This document shows, piece by piece, positions 1 through 8,710 of a stretch of DNA of 22,227 nucleotides. The notes below the pieces were generated by a model. The model saw only the letters and a list, made by a program, of their open reading frames with translations, was not told the origin of the DNA and did not search any database. Every line of letters starts with the position of its first letter. Within the stretch, counting starts at the first letter, position 1. Location of the stretch: NCBI GenBank assembly GCA_017880265.1, contig JAFJTK010000109.1, positions 1 through 22,227 of the forward strand, in the 5' to 3' direction. Both the position numbers and the translations under genes were made by a program. This stretch comes from Candidatus Pelagibacter sp. (GTDB taxonomy: Bacteria > Pseudomonadota > Alphaproteobacteria > Pelagibacterales > Pelagibacteraceae).

Positions 1-608
1 ATCCAAATACCCCGTTAGAAGAAACAGCTGATGCATTAGAGCTAATTTATAAATCAGGTAAAGCTTTATACATTGGTATTTCTTCATATTCTTCAAAGAA
101 AACTATTGAGATGTTTAATATTTTAAAGAAAAGGAATATTAAAATATTTATCCATCAACCTTCTTACTCTTTAATAAACAGATGGTTTGAAAAAGATTTA
201 GATAAAAATTTAATTAAACTAGGAATTGGAACTATTGCTTTTTCTCCATTAGCGCAGGGTATGTTGTCAGATAAATATTTAAAAGGAATACCAAAAGCAT
301 CTAGAGCAAGTGATCCAAAATCAGCGTTAGACAAAGGATTTATTACTAAAAGAAATATAAAAATAATTTCAGATTTAAATAAAATTGCAAAAAAAAGAGG
401 TCAAACTTTATCTCAAATGGCTTTAGCATGGGTACTCAATAATAAAGCGGTCACTACCGCTTTGATTGGAGCGAGTAGTGTTAAGCAAATTAAAGAAAAT
501 ATTGAAAGTTTAGATAACTTAAATTTTTCTAAATCAGAGCTTCGGGAAATAGATAAAAAAGCAAAAGAAGGAAATATTAATAAGTGGGCAAGATCTAGCT
601 CTTATTAA
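1..608 (+). CDS. Aldo/keto reductase, YghZ/Gpr-like (5' end outside window)
   Basis: This is the C-terminal part (about 201 residues) of an NAD(P)H-dependent aldo/keto reductase. The frame is open from base 3 upstream of the first in-window ATG (111), so the gene starts before the window and that ATG is internal. The visible part starts PNTPLEETADAL, then KALYIGISSYS, IHQPSYSLINRW, IAFSPLAQGML, LSQMALAWVLNN and LIGASSVKQI, the order expected for the second half of the TIM barrel. These stretches closely resemble E. coli YghZ (L-glyceraldehyde 3-phosphate reductase) and the related Kv-beta-like group. The IGASS stretch near the end belongs to the NADP-binding region. The catalytic Asp-Tyr-Lys-His residues lie in the missing half and cannot be checked. 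The next gene is convergent. Family is secure; substrate is inferred from resemblance only. Confidence 0.88.
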   Translation, partial: PNTPLEETADALELIYKSGKALYIGISSYSSKKTIEMFNILKKRNIKIFIHQPSYSLINRWFEKDLDKNLIKLGIGTIAFSPLAQGMLSDKYLKGIPKASRASDPKSALDKGFITKRNIKIISDLNKIAKKRGQTLSQMALAWVLNNKAVTTALIGASSVKQIKENIESLDNLNFSKSELREIDKKAKEGNINKWARSSSY

Positions 609-693
609 AAAAAGTGTTTTTCAATTAAATAATAAAGAGTGAATATTATTAAAGACGAACAAATAATAATAAAAACTCTCTCTTGATTGCTCA

Positions 694-987
694 TTATTGC
701 TGACTTTTATGATTCATGATCTCAATCATACACTGAGTTGCATATTCTCGCCATTCAGACGAATTTTTGGTTTTAAGACTATTTAAATGATCGCGATTAC
801 TTTTAATATCATCTTGATGTTTTAATTTATCCGCACCATTCAAATTTGCTTCCATACTAGATAAATTTGTCTCCATCGCCTTTATCCACTCTTTTCCAAG
901 TTCAACACATTTTTGATCGTCTTTTTCATCACAAATTTGTTTAAAAAAATTGAAAATTACATCATCAGTCTTGATGGCAGTATTCAT
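694..987 (-). CDS. Small protein of unknown function, downstream of pentapeptide gene
   Basis: A 97-residue protein that I do not recognise. It starts with ATG two bases after the stop of the pentapeptide-repeat gene, so the two are probably cotranscribed, which is the main reason to regard it as real. It has no signal peptide and no membrane segment. It is highly charged and looks mostly helical, with three cysteines (about residues 19, 27 and 86) and a CxxxxxxxC arrangement near the N-terminus (ICDEKDDQKC). The middle (ETNLSSMEANLNGADKLK) could be an amphipathic helix. A longer reading frame on the other strand at 913-1131 overlaps this gene and its neighbour but is an antisense shadow. No function is proposed. 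Confidence 0.6.
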   Translation of the reverse strand: MNTAIKTDDVIFNFFKQICDEKDDQKCVELGKEWIKAMETNLSSMEANLNGADKLKHQDDIKSNRDHLNSLKTKNSSEWREYATQCMIEIMNHKSQQ

Positions 988-989
988 GC

Positions 990-1499
990 TTACTTATTAC
1001 AAGTACCAATAGAGCCTGGACCACACGTTTCACCACCAGTCCAAGTAGCACCAATCAAGTTGGCACCATCAAAATTAGCATTAGTAATATTAGATGAAGT
1101 AAAGTTTGCTTCCATTAAATTTGAATTTTGAAAATTTGCTTCAATTAAAGTTGCTCCCATAAAATCAACTCTAGTAAGATTAGATCCTGAAAAATTGGTT
1201 TTTTCAAAATTTGCTCCAATTGAAATTGTTTCATATAAATTTGCTCTCACAAATGTAGACTCAGGAAAAGTTCCAAATGATAAATTTGAATTCATCATTA
1301 TACTTTTGTCAAAATTAACTTGTATGAAACTCGCAAATGAAAGATTTGAATTTGGAAGATAACTACCTTGTAAGTCTTGTGCATCTGAAAATCTACAATT
1401 CGAGTAATCAACTCCATCCGTTAATGGATCATCACAAGCAGCATTTGAATGTGACATAAAGATAAAGCTAAAAAAGATTAAAAATAATATTTTTTTCAT
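990..1499 (-). CDS. Secreted pentapeptide-repeat protein with terminal cysteine pairs
   Basis: A 169-residue protein with an N-terminal signal peptide (MKKILFLIFFSFIF, likely cut after SNA20) and a body of tandem pentapeptide repeats of the A(N/D)(L/F)xx type (for example NLSFA, NFEKT, NFSGS, NLTRV, ANFQN, NLMEA, ANFDG, ANLIG). This should fold as a right-handed quadrilateral beta-helix in the periplasm. Four cysteines bracket the repeats: C22 and C35 just after the signal peptide and C159 and C167 in the tail, a likely pair of disulfide caps. I chose ATG 1499 rather than an in-frame TTG at 1514 because it gives a normal positively charged signal peptide start. No lipobox precedes C22. It lies divergent to the tartrate/malate dehydrogenase gene. 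Molecular function is unknown; pentapeptide proteins vary widely. Confidence 0.82.
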   Translation of the reverse strand: MKKILFLIFFSFIFMSHSNAACDDPLTDGVDYSNCRFSDAQDLQGSYLPNSNLSFASFIQVNFDKSIMMNSNLSFGTFPESTFVRANLYETISIGANFEKTNFSGSNLTRVDFMGATLIEANFQNSNLMEANFTSSNITNANFDGANLIGATWTGGETCGPGSIGTCNK

Positions 1500-1566
1500 A
1501 ATGAAAACTAACAAATAAAATATGTCAAAACAATGAACGTTTCTAACTATAAAAAAAAATTAACAT

Positions 1567-1604
1567 TATAATTCAATGTCTTTTTAGAGTATAAATTTTA
1601 ATTT
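1567..1604 (+). promoter_or_regulatory. Candidate promoter of the tartrate/D-malate dehydrogenase-like gene
   Basis: The 105-bp gap between two divergent genes holds two -10-like hexamers on the plus strand: TATAAT at 1567-1572 and TATAAA at 1590-1595. The second would start transcription only about three bases before the ATG at 1605. No Shine-Dalgarno sequence lies at a useful distance from that ATG, so a leaderless or nearly leaderless transcript is possible. No good -35 is visible, and such hexamers arise easily in A+T-rich DNA. Confidence 0.33.
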
Positions 1605-2658
<1,054 letters not shown>

Positions 2659-2669
<11 letters not shown>

Positions 2670-3246
2670 ACAGATTTTCGATTTGAGTTTCCGCGTCTTT
2701 AATTGATTTATCATAATCAAGTGCCATTTGATCTGCACTAATTATATCTACTTTTTCAATACCAAAAAAATTCAACATATATTTTAACCACGGTGTTAAA
2801 AAATCTTCTGAACTATTTAATTTAGTTCCTCCTGAAGTAATAACTAAATATGCCTGTTTGTTTTGCAGCAAACCTTCTCTTCTTCCATTGGGTTTAAATC
2901 TAAACGTTTCTCCAATTCTTGCTGCTAAATCACACCAGGCTTTAAGTGTTGCTGGAGGTCCGTGATTATAAATTGGAGCTGAAATTATAATAACATCACT
3001 CTCTTTTAATTCTTTAACAAGCGTATCTGACAACTTAAACATTTTTTTATGTTCATCAGTTTGGTCTTTTTCATCAATTTTCATACCAGACTCAGTCAAA
3101 CCGCTCACAAAAAGCATCTCATCGTCTAAATCCCTATAAATAACTTCGTCCCCTGGTTTTTTGATTTTATCTAATATTTTTTTAGCTAATGCTCTTGAAG
3201 TTGATCCCTTTTTTCTAGCACTTGAATCTATTTGATAAATTTTCAT
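2659..3246 (-). CDS. NAD(P)H-dependent FMN oxidoreductase, azoreductase/flavodoxin-like
   Basis: A 195-residue flavodoxin-fold protein of the NAD(P)H quinone-reductase/AzoR family. It starts MKIYQIDSSARKKGSTSRALAK, where SSARKKGSTSR is the phosphate-binding loop for FMN. SAPIYNHGPPATLKAWCD is the second flavin-contact loop with the usual P-x-Y-N motif, and TSGGT is the third. Such enzymes reduce quinones, azo dyes or similar acceptors with two electrons and often protect against electrophiles. It follows ccdA by 8 bp and is the last gene of the minus-strand run. It ends inside the 3' end of the convergent dehydrogenase gene, with no visible terminator between them. The family is clear; the physiological acceptor is unknown. 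Confidence 0.82.
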
Positions 3247-3254
3247 TAATACTT

Positions 3255-3962
3255 TTAACCGAAATTTTGCATAAAAGGAAAAATTTTAATTATATAAAAA
3301 CCAATTGCCTGCAATTGGTTTGTTAAAATCAAAACACCTGTGATTAGAAGAATAATTCCACCTATTTTAGATATTAAGTTTATATTTTTCTTAAAATTTT
3401 TCGAAAATAATAGAAATTTTTGAATTAAATAGCCTGATAATACAAAAGGAATTGCAAGCCCTATAGAATAGAAACTTAATAACAGGATTGCTTTAGATAA
3501 AGTTTCCTCTATGGAAGCTAAAGCTAATATAGAGCCTAAAATAGGACCTATGCAAGGTGTCCAACCAAATCCAAAAGCTAATCCTATTATGTATGGGAAT
3601 AAAAAATGTTGTGATTTTTTTGCTTCAAATCTTTTTTCTAAATTTAAATAACCAATATTGATTACTCCAATCAGTTGTAGAGAAAAAATTATTATTATAA
3701 CTCCAGCTAATATTCTTAATGTTTCTGAGTTTTGTAAAAGTGCTTGACCTAAAAACGATGCGGAAGCTCCTAAAGTGATAAAGACAGTTGAGAAACCCAA
3801 ACAAAATAAAATTAACGGTACAATATCTATTTTTTTTGATTTTAAAATTTCTTGAAGAGATTGACCTGAAATAAAGGAAACATACCCAGGTATCAAAGGT
3901 AACACACAAGGAGATAAAAAACTGATAAGTCCTGCTCCAAAAGCTATTAACAGTTCAATCAT
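3255..3962 (-). CDS. ccdA: CcdA-family cytochrome c biogenesis / thiol-disulfide membrane protein
   Basis: A 235-residue integral membrane protein with about six hydrophobic helices, the length expected for the short CcdA form of the DsbD transmembrane domain. The two conserved redox cysteines are visible in their usual contexts: SFLSPCVLPLIPGYVSF (C19) and FGWTPCIGPILG (C137). CcdA passes electrons from cytoplasmic thioredoxin across the inner membrane to periplasmic thiol proteins, for example for apocytochrome c maturation. Its ATG begins directly after the PEP carboxylase stop with no gap, and the azoreductase-like gene follows 8 bp later. No periplasmic thioredoxin-like partner is encoded nearby. 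Location behind a sugar-acid operon looks like compaction rather than a functional link, although that is inference. Confidence 0.9.
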   Translation of the reverse strand: MIELLIAFGAGLISFLSPCVLPLIPGYVSFISGQSLQEILKSKKIDIVPLILFCLGFSTVFITLGASASFLGQALLQNSETLRILAGVIIIIFSLQLIGVINIGYLNLEKRFEAKKSQHFLFPYIIGLAFGFGWTPCIGPILGSILALASIEETLSKAILLLSFYSIGLAIPFVLSGYLIQKFLLFSKNFKKNINLISKIGGIILLITGVLILTNQLQAIGFYIIKIFPFMQNFG

Positions 3963-6653
3963 TTAACCTGTATTTTTCATTGCAGCAGATATTCCTGCTA
4001 TAGAAGTCATTAAAGCATCATCAAGATATTTTTTATCCTCTTTGTTATATTTTCTATTATTTAATTTATTCATAATATTTGCCTGCAAAATATTTAACAT
4101 TTCAGTATAATTATTTCTGATAAATAATGATTTTCTAAACTCTTTTCTTTCTTTAATCACTTCCTTTGGAGTAATCTTATTATGTAGTTTGACTAATGTT
4201 TTAAACTGAAACCTCAATCTCTTACCAATTCTTATCAAACCTTTGTCTGCTAGATTATTTTCGTAAATAATTGAAATTTCTGGGTCCACTTTTGAAATCA
4301 CCATATCTAATATATCCATAGTAGATACAAAATAAGGCCAATTTGTTTCCATGTCCGTTAATGTTTTGGAAAATTTTTTAATAGACCCATATCTTAATGC
4401 TTCAGTAGTTCCAAGCCAAGCTGGTAACATCAATCTAATTTGGGTCCATGCAAAAACCCAAGGAATAGCTCTTAAGCTTTGTATATTATCAACATTCTTC
4501 CTTTTGGTAGGCCTAGATCCAATTGCAAGCTTTCCAAGAGATTTATGAGGAGTAACTGTTTTAAAATATCTAATAAAATCTTCGCTATGATTTAGATTTT
4601 TTCTATAAGCAGAAGTTGAGATTTCTGACATTTTTTCAATTAAATCTCTCCAATTTTTTTTAGATCTTGGTGGAGGATTTAACGATGCATCCATAACTGC
4701 ACCTATGTAACTACAAAGGTTATATTCAGCTAAAGGTTTATATCCATATTTCTGCTGAATTACTTCACCTTGATCTGTAATTCTAATTTTTCCATTAACT
4801 GTATTTGAAGGTTGAGATTTTAAGGTTGCCTGAATTGGACCACCGCCTCTTCCAGCGGATCCTCCTCTTCCGTGGAAAAAGACTAAATCTATTTTATATT
4901 TTTTAGCTAAATTTCTAAGTTCCTCTTGAAGTTTATACTGATGCCAGCTAGCAGATAATTTTCCCGCATCTTTACTGGAGTCTGAATAACCAATCATTAC
5001 CTCTTGCTGGTGATTGATAAGTTTTCTGTACCAAGATAATTTAAAGAGATTTTCCATTACCACTTTAGCATTTTTTAAATCATCTAATGTTTCAAAAAGT
5101 GGGACTACTCTTAGTAAATTTTTAGTTTGGGCTTGTTTTTGCAAAAAATAAACTGACAAAATATCAGAAGCTTTTGATGTCATGGATATTACATAAGCAC
5201 CAAGACATTGAGCTGGTTCTTTTGATATTTGTTTAAAGGTATTCCATACCTCTTTATTTTCTTTATCTCTAATATCTATTTTGTCTAAAAAATATTTTTT
5301 TTGTTTTATTAAAGAATTTAATAAATTTATCTTTTTACTTTCACTAATCTTTATATAATCAGTCTTGTATTTCTTTTTAATTACTTCATTTATTAATTTT
5401 TCATGCCTTGAAGACTCTTGTCTAATATCTAATTTCGCAAGATTAATTCCAAAGCATCGAATTCTTCTAATTAAATCTAATAAATCAGAGTTGGCTATAT
5501 GCTGTCCTTTATATAAATTTAACGACTCTCTTATGTCTCTTAAAGGTTCTAAAATCTCATTTTTATCTTGAAGTAATTTATTTTCATCAAGTGGTACATT
5601 TTTATTCAAATGCCTCTCTATTAATTGATGAGTATTTCTAATTTTGTCTCTAATAGGTCTTAAATATACTCTGTAAGGCTCAAATGTTTTTCCAACTATT
5701 CGTCTAATCTTTTGAGAGCATTCCTCCATTGAGAGATCTTGGATTAATTTAGTTAATTCTTTTTCGTATAATTTTGCAGCCTGCCATCTTGAAAATAAAA
5801 TTACTTTTTTAGTAACTTCTGCGGTGACATTTGGATTTCCATCTCTATCTCCTCCCATCCATGATCCAAATTGGATAGGATTGAAGTTTCGTGGTAAATC
5901 TTTATTTAAATTTTTCCTAAAAATATCATTTAATCTTTTATAAACTCTAGGAATGGTATCCCATAAACTATCTTCAATAATTGCAAGACCCCATCTCGCT
6001 TCATCAAGCGGAGAAGGTTTTGTTCTTTTCAATTCATCCGTTTTCCAAATTATTGTAATTTCTGTATAAAGTTTTCTATCTATTTCAATAATCTTTGATG
6101 GATACTTTTTATACAAATGTCTTTGCTCCATTAAATCAATTAAATTGGCATATTTTTGGATTAAGGTTCTTCTTTTAACTTCTGTTGGATGTGCAGTTAG
6201 AACAATACCAATATCTAAATTTTTAGCTTGTTCATATATTTTGTTGTTGGAAATACTTTTGTTTTTAAAAAGTCCGTTAATAATGTCCTCTATAAATATA
6301 TTTTGTTTTTTATCCTTAAAGAAAGGATTGTCGTATTCATTAAGTTTACGTGAAGCGTCTAATGATTCTGCAAGATTCATTAAATTTAAAATATGCGAAA
6401 AAGCTCTAGTGATCTTAAAAGTTTGTTTAGGTGGAAGCTTTTTGATTTCTTTTGATATTTTTGAAAAAATTTTACTTTTATTTTTATCTAATAAAGTATT
6501 TTTGGATAATAACCTTAATCTTTCAACAATCTTATAAAAAGCTATGCCTTCTTGATCTTTAATAACTCTTCCAAGAAATGTTCCTAATAACCTAATATCC
6601 TCTCTTAAAAGCTTAGTAGGTATCCGTTCATAGTAAAGATCTCTTTTTTTCAT
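3963..6653 (-). CDS. ppc: Phosphoenolpyruvate carboxylase
   Basis: An 896-residue PEP carboxylase, full length for the bacterial enzyme. It makes oxaloacetate from PEP and bicarbonate to refill the TCA cycle. Catalytic segments are all present: VLTAHPTEVKRRT with H155, GSWMGGDRDGNPNVT (263-277), GYSDSSKDAG with K561, and the glycine-rich FHGRGGSAGRGGGP with R596. The C-terminus ends in the family's usual N-x-G. The start at MKKRDLYYERIP leaves the conserved LREDIRLLGTFLGRVI at residues 16-31. The first 26 bp overlap the 3' end of the SMP-30 gene, and ccdA begins immediately after the stop, so it appears translationally coupled within the catabolic operon. Several short frames antisense to it are shadows. 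Confidence 0.97.
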   Translation of the reverse strand: MKKRDLYYERIPTKLLREDIRLLGTFLGRVIKDQEGIAFYKIVERLRLLSKNTLLDKNKSKIFSKISKEIKKLPPKQTFKITRAFSHILNLMNLAESLDASRKLNEYDNPFFKDKKQNIFIEDIINGLFKNKSISNNKIYEQAKNLDIGIVLTAHPTEVKRRTLIQKYANLIDLMEQRHLYKKYPSKIIEIDRKLYTEITIIWKTDELKRTKPSPLDEARWGLAIIEDSLWDTIPRVYKRLNDIFRKNLNKDLPRNFNPIQFGSWMGGDRDGNPNVTAEVTKKVILFSRWQAAKLYEKELTKLIQDLSMEECSQKIRRIVGKTFEPYRVYLRPIRDKIRNTHQLIERHLNKNVPLDENKLLQDKNEILEPLRDIRESLNLYKGQHIANSDLLDLIRRIRCFGINLAKLDIRQESSRHEKLINEVIKKKYKTDYIKISESKKINLLNSLIKQKKYFLDKIDIRDKENKEVWNTFKQISKEPAQCLGAYVISMTSKASDILSVYFLQKQAQTKNLLRVVPLFETLDDLKNAKVVMENLFKLSWYRKLINHQQEVMIGYSDSSKDAGKLSASWHQYKLQEELRNLAKKYKIDLVFFHGRGGSAGRGGGPIQATLKSQPSNTVNGKIRITDQGEVIQQKYGYKPLAEYNLCSYIGAVMDASLNPPPRSKKNWRDLIEKMSEISTSAYRKNLNHSEDFIRYFKTVTPHKSLGKLAIGSRPTKRKNVDNIQSLRAIPWVFAWTQIRLMLPAWLGTTEALRYGSIKKFSKTLTDMETNWPYFVSTMDILDMVISKVDPEISIIYENNLADKGLIRIGKRLRFQFKTLVKLHNKITPKEVIKERKEFRKSLFIRNNYTEMLNILQANIMNKLNNRKYNKEDKKYLDDALMTSIAGISAAMKNTG

Positions 6654-7539
6654 TACTTAAAATAAATTTCTTTTGTAAAATTCCTTTTGAATTAGTTTTT
6701 ACACTAAATAAGAATCCAGAATATCTAAATTTTTGCAATCCAGCCTTGTCCATGCCTTTAGTTGCTGAAGTAATAAAAAGTTCATTATTATTCTGTCCAC
6801 CAAATGCACAATTAGTTATATTTTGTGCTGGTAGATTAATTCGATGTATTAATTTAGCATTTTTGTTAAAAACCGAAACACGTGCACCATTAAAATGGGC
6901 TACCCATAAATTTTTATATTTATCCAAAGTCATTCCATCTGGCGATCCATCTTTAGGTGATAATTTCTTAAATATTTTTTTACTAATTATTTTATCATTT
7001 TTATCAATCTTGATTTTATAAATTTTCTTTTTTGGACTATCTGTATGATAAAAATTATACTGATCAATAAAAGCGGGGCCATTTGTAATTCTATAATTAG
7101 TATCCACTTTAGTTAATAATAAATTCTTATCTAATTTATACAAAGAACCCTTTTCTATATTTCGTTCTAAATTATCCATAGTTCCAAACCAAAGATTTCC
7201 ATTTGGATCAGTCTTTCCATCATTAATTCTGTTTAATTTAATATTTTTTTCTATTGGAATTTTTTTGATAATTTTTTTAGTTTTAATATTTTGAATTCTT
7301 AATTCACCTTGAAGTCCTAAAATAAAAACATCTCGTTCAATATGAGCAAGAAAACCAATTTCTTTATTTACTTTATAAATTTTCTTTTTTTTATTTTTAA
7401 TATTTAATGAGAAAAATTTCTTTTTCTTAATATCTACAAAATAAATTGAATTGTGTTCCTTAACCCATAAAGTTCCCTCACCTAGTTTACATCTTAGTTT
7501 CCAAAGAACTTTTGGCTCAGTTGTTTTAATCTTATTCAT
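6628..7539 (-). CDS. SMP-30/gluconolactonase-family sugar lactonase (XylC-like)
   Basis: A 303-residue six-bladed beta-propeller lactonase that hydrolyses an aldonolactone to the free acid. Metal and catalytic residues fall where expected: E21 in KLGEGTLW, N106 in NRINDGK, N153 in ITNGPAF and D201 in SPDGMTLD. DPNGNLWFGTMD is a classic family block. Sequence and length resemble Caulobacter XylC, the xylonolactonase. I chose ATG 7539: AAGGAG lies 10 bases upstream, whereas ATG 7548 is only one base from it, and an upstream TTG (7617) would add a non-conserved leader inside the preceding gene. It overlaps the enolase-superfamily gene by 8 bp and ppc by 26 bp. It is very Lys/Ile-rich. Substrate (pentono- or hexonolactone) is inferred from neighbours. 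Confidence 0.87.
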   Translation of the reverse strand: MNKIKTTEPKVLWKLRCKLGEGTLWVKEHNSIYFVDIKKKKFFSLNIKNKKKKIYKVNKEIGFLAHIERDVFILGLQGELRIQNIKTKKIIKKIPIEKNIKLNRINDGKTDPNGNLWFGTMDNLERNIEKGSLYKLDKNLLLTKVDTNYRITNGPAFIDQYNFYHTDSPKKKIYKIKIDKNDKIISKKIFKKLSPKDGSPDGMTLDKYKNLWVAHFNGARVSVFNKNAKLIHRINLPAQNITNCAFGGQNNNELFITSATKGMDKAGLQKFRYSGFLFSVKTNSKGILQKKFILSNEKKRSLL

Positions 7540-8704
7540 TGATTTCATACTCCTTAATAAAATCTTGATTGGGTGTAATTCCAATTCCAGGATTATCTGA
7601 TATTGAAGCAAATCCATTATTTTGCTTAACTTGATCTAAAATTGAAAAACTTTCTGTTGGCAATTCTGTTATAAAAATATTTTTTTCTGTCGTATCAAAC
7701 TCAAGCATTGATTTTGATGGGAATAATCCTCCTGGCATATCCGGTTGGGCAGTTAGCAAATGTAGGTTAGTTGCTATACTTACAGCAGATCCCCAAACGT
7801 GATTAATTACTGGAATGAAATTAGCTTGTGCTAATGCAGATACTTTTAAATATTCAGTAATTCCACCTAATCCACAAACTTCTGGCTGAGCTATATCAAT
7901 GCATTTTTTTTTAATTAATTCATTCCATCCATATTTTGTAAACTCTGCTTCCCCACCTGCAATATTAGTATTAATTTTTTGTTTTAATTCTCTATAACCA
8001 TCATAATCTTCAGGTGCTACAGGCTCTTCAAACCAAAAAATATCAAGTTCATCTAAACCTCTTCCAACATATAATGCATCATTTAAATTATAAGCATGGT
8101 TTGCATCTACCATTAACTTAAAATCTTGCCCAACTATCTCTCTTACAGCTCTAACAAGTTTCAAATCATCTACTGGACCTACTCCAACTTTCATTTTCAT
8201 TGCTTTAAAATTTTTAGATTTAATTTGTGTTGCTTCTTGCTTGAATAAATCAATTAACTCTGAAGTAGATTTTTTTTGTAACATCATCCCATACCCATAA
8301 ACTGGGATTTGATCATTACATTTTCCACCAACAAGCTGATAAAGAGGAGTATTAGTTTTTTTTCCTAAAATATCCCACAATGCAATATCAACTCCTGATA
8401 ATGCTTGGATTGGCATTCCTTTTTGTCCGCTATCTCTTAAAAGATTATATACTTTGTGCCAGATATGTTCTTTATTTAAAGGATCTTCACCAATAATTAA
8501 TGGTTGAATAACTTTCTCAACAATAAACTTATTTGCTAAAGCAATGTTGCCAGGTCCAAAACACTCTCCCCAGCCTGTAATCCCCTCATCAGTTTGAACT
8601 TCTACGAGATGAGCGGTTCTAAATTTATAATATTGTTGTGAATATCCTAACTCTTTTTCTAACTCATATCTAAGTACATGACTTTTAATAGAAGTTATTT
8701 TCAC
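7532..8704 (-). CDS. Enolase-superfamily sugar-acid dehydratase/cycloisomerase (Gci-like, MR subgroup)
   Basis: A 390-residue mandelate racemase/muconate lactonising enzyme (MR/MLE) family protein with an N-terminal capping domain (about 1-130) and a barrel domain. By alignment to mandelate racemase, the KxK motif is K170-M-K172, the metal ligands are D200 (VDANHAY), E226 (WFEEPV) and E252 (AGGEAEF), and the general base is H302 (INHVWG). The partner of the histidine, normally Asp270 in mandelate racemase, is here E275 (IAQPEVCGLGG). The stretches GWGECFGPGN, YNLLRDSGQKG, ALSGVDIALWDI and HVWGSAV strongly recall galactarolactone cycloisomerase (Gci) of Agrobacterium. It may therefore act on a lactone or as an acid-sugar dehydratase feeding the FAH/SDR module. 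It lies 6 bp after the FAH hydrolase gene and overlaps the lactonase gene by 8 bp. Superfamily is certain; reaction is not. Confidence 0.85.
   Translation of the reverse strand: MKITSIKSHVLRYELEKELGYSQQYYKFRTAHLVEVQTDEGITGWGECFGPGNIALANKFIVEKVIQPLIIGEDPLNKEHIWHKVYNLLRDSGQKGMPIQALSGVDIALWDILGKKTNTPLYQLVGGKCNDQIPVYGYGMMLQKKSTSELIDLFKQEATQIKSKNFKAMKMKVGVGPVDDLKLVRAVREIVGQDFKLMVDANHAYNLNDALYVGRGLDELDIFWFEEPVAPEDYDGYRELKQKINTNIAGGEAEFTKYGWNELIKKKCIDIAQPEVCGLGGITEYLKVSALAQANFIPVINHVWGSAVSIATNLHLLTAQPDMPGGLFPSKSMLEFDTTEKNIFITELPTESFSILDQVKQNNGFASISDNPGIGITPNQDFIKEYEINE
7546..7556 (-). promoter_or_regulatory. Ribosome binding site that decides the SMP-30 start
   Basis: On the minus strand AAGGAG sits 10 bases before ATG 7539 and one base before ATG 7548, inside the end of the upstream gene. 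Only the 7539 start has usable spacing. Confidence 0.55.
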
Positions 8705-8710
8705 AATTGA

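Noticed and set aside
634..684. Imperfect inverted repeat (AGAGT...ACTCT with ATTATT/AATAAT) between the convergent AKR and small ORF genes
   Set aside because: Could be a bidirectional terminator, but the stem is almost entirely A-T with mismatches and low-complexity runs, so it cannot be told from background.
913..1131. Plus-strand open frame of 72 codons opposite the small ORF and the pentapeptide gene
   Set aside because: Antisense to the pentapeptide repeats; its regular VAPIKLAPSKLA pattern is simply the complement of the repeat codons.
1500..1514. TTG-initiated extension of the pentapeptide protein
   Set aside because: It puts an unconserved MLVFI before the normal MKKILF signal-peptide start, and no Shine-Dalgarno supports it.
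1523..1528. Perfect TTGACA on the minus strand upstream of the pentapeptide gene
   Set aside because: A -10 at standard spacing would place the transcription start inside the gene, and no good -10 is there, so it is probably chance.
3625..3909. Second minus-strand frame inside ccdA
   Set aside because: Same strand, different frame from a well-conserved membrane protein; composition is unlike a real protein.
4351..4548. Plus-strand frame inside ppc (others at 5365-5571 and 6145-6537)
   Set aside because: Antisense shadows of a fully conserved PEP carboxylase; no recognisable protein features.
7540..7617. Upstream start giving a 329-residue lactonase
   Set aside because: The extra 26 residues lie inside the preceding gene, match no part of the family, and a well-spaced ribosome binding site supports ATG 7539.
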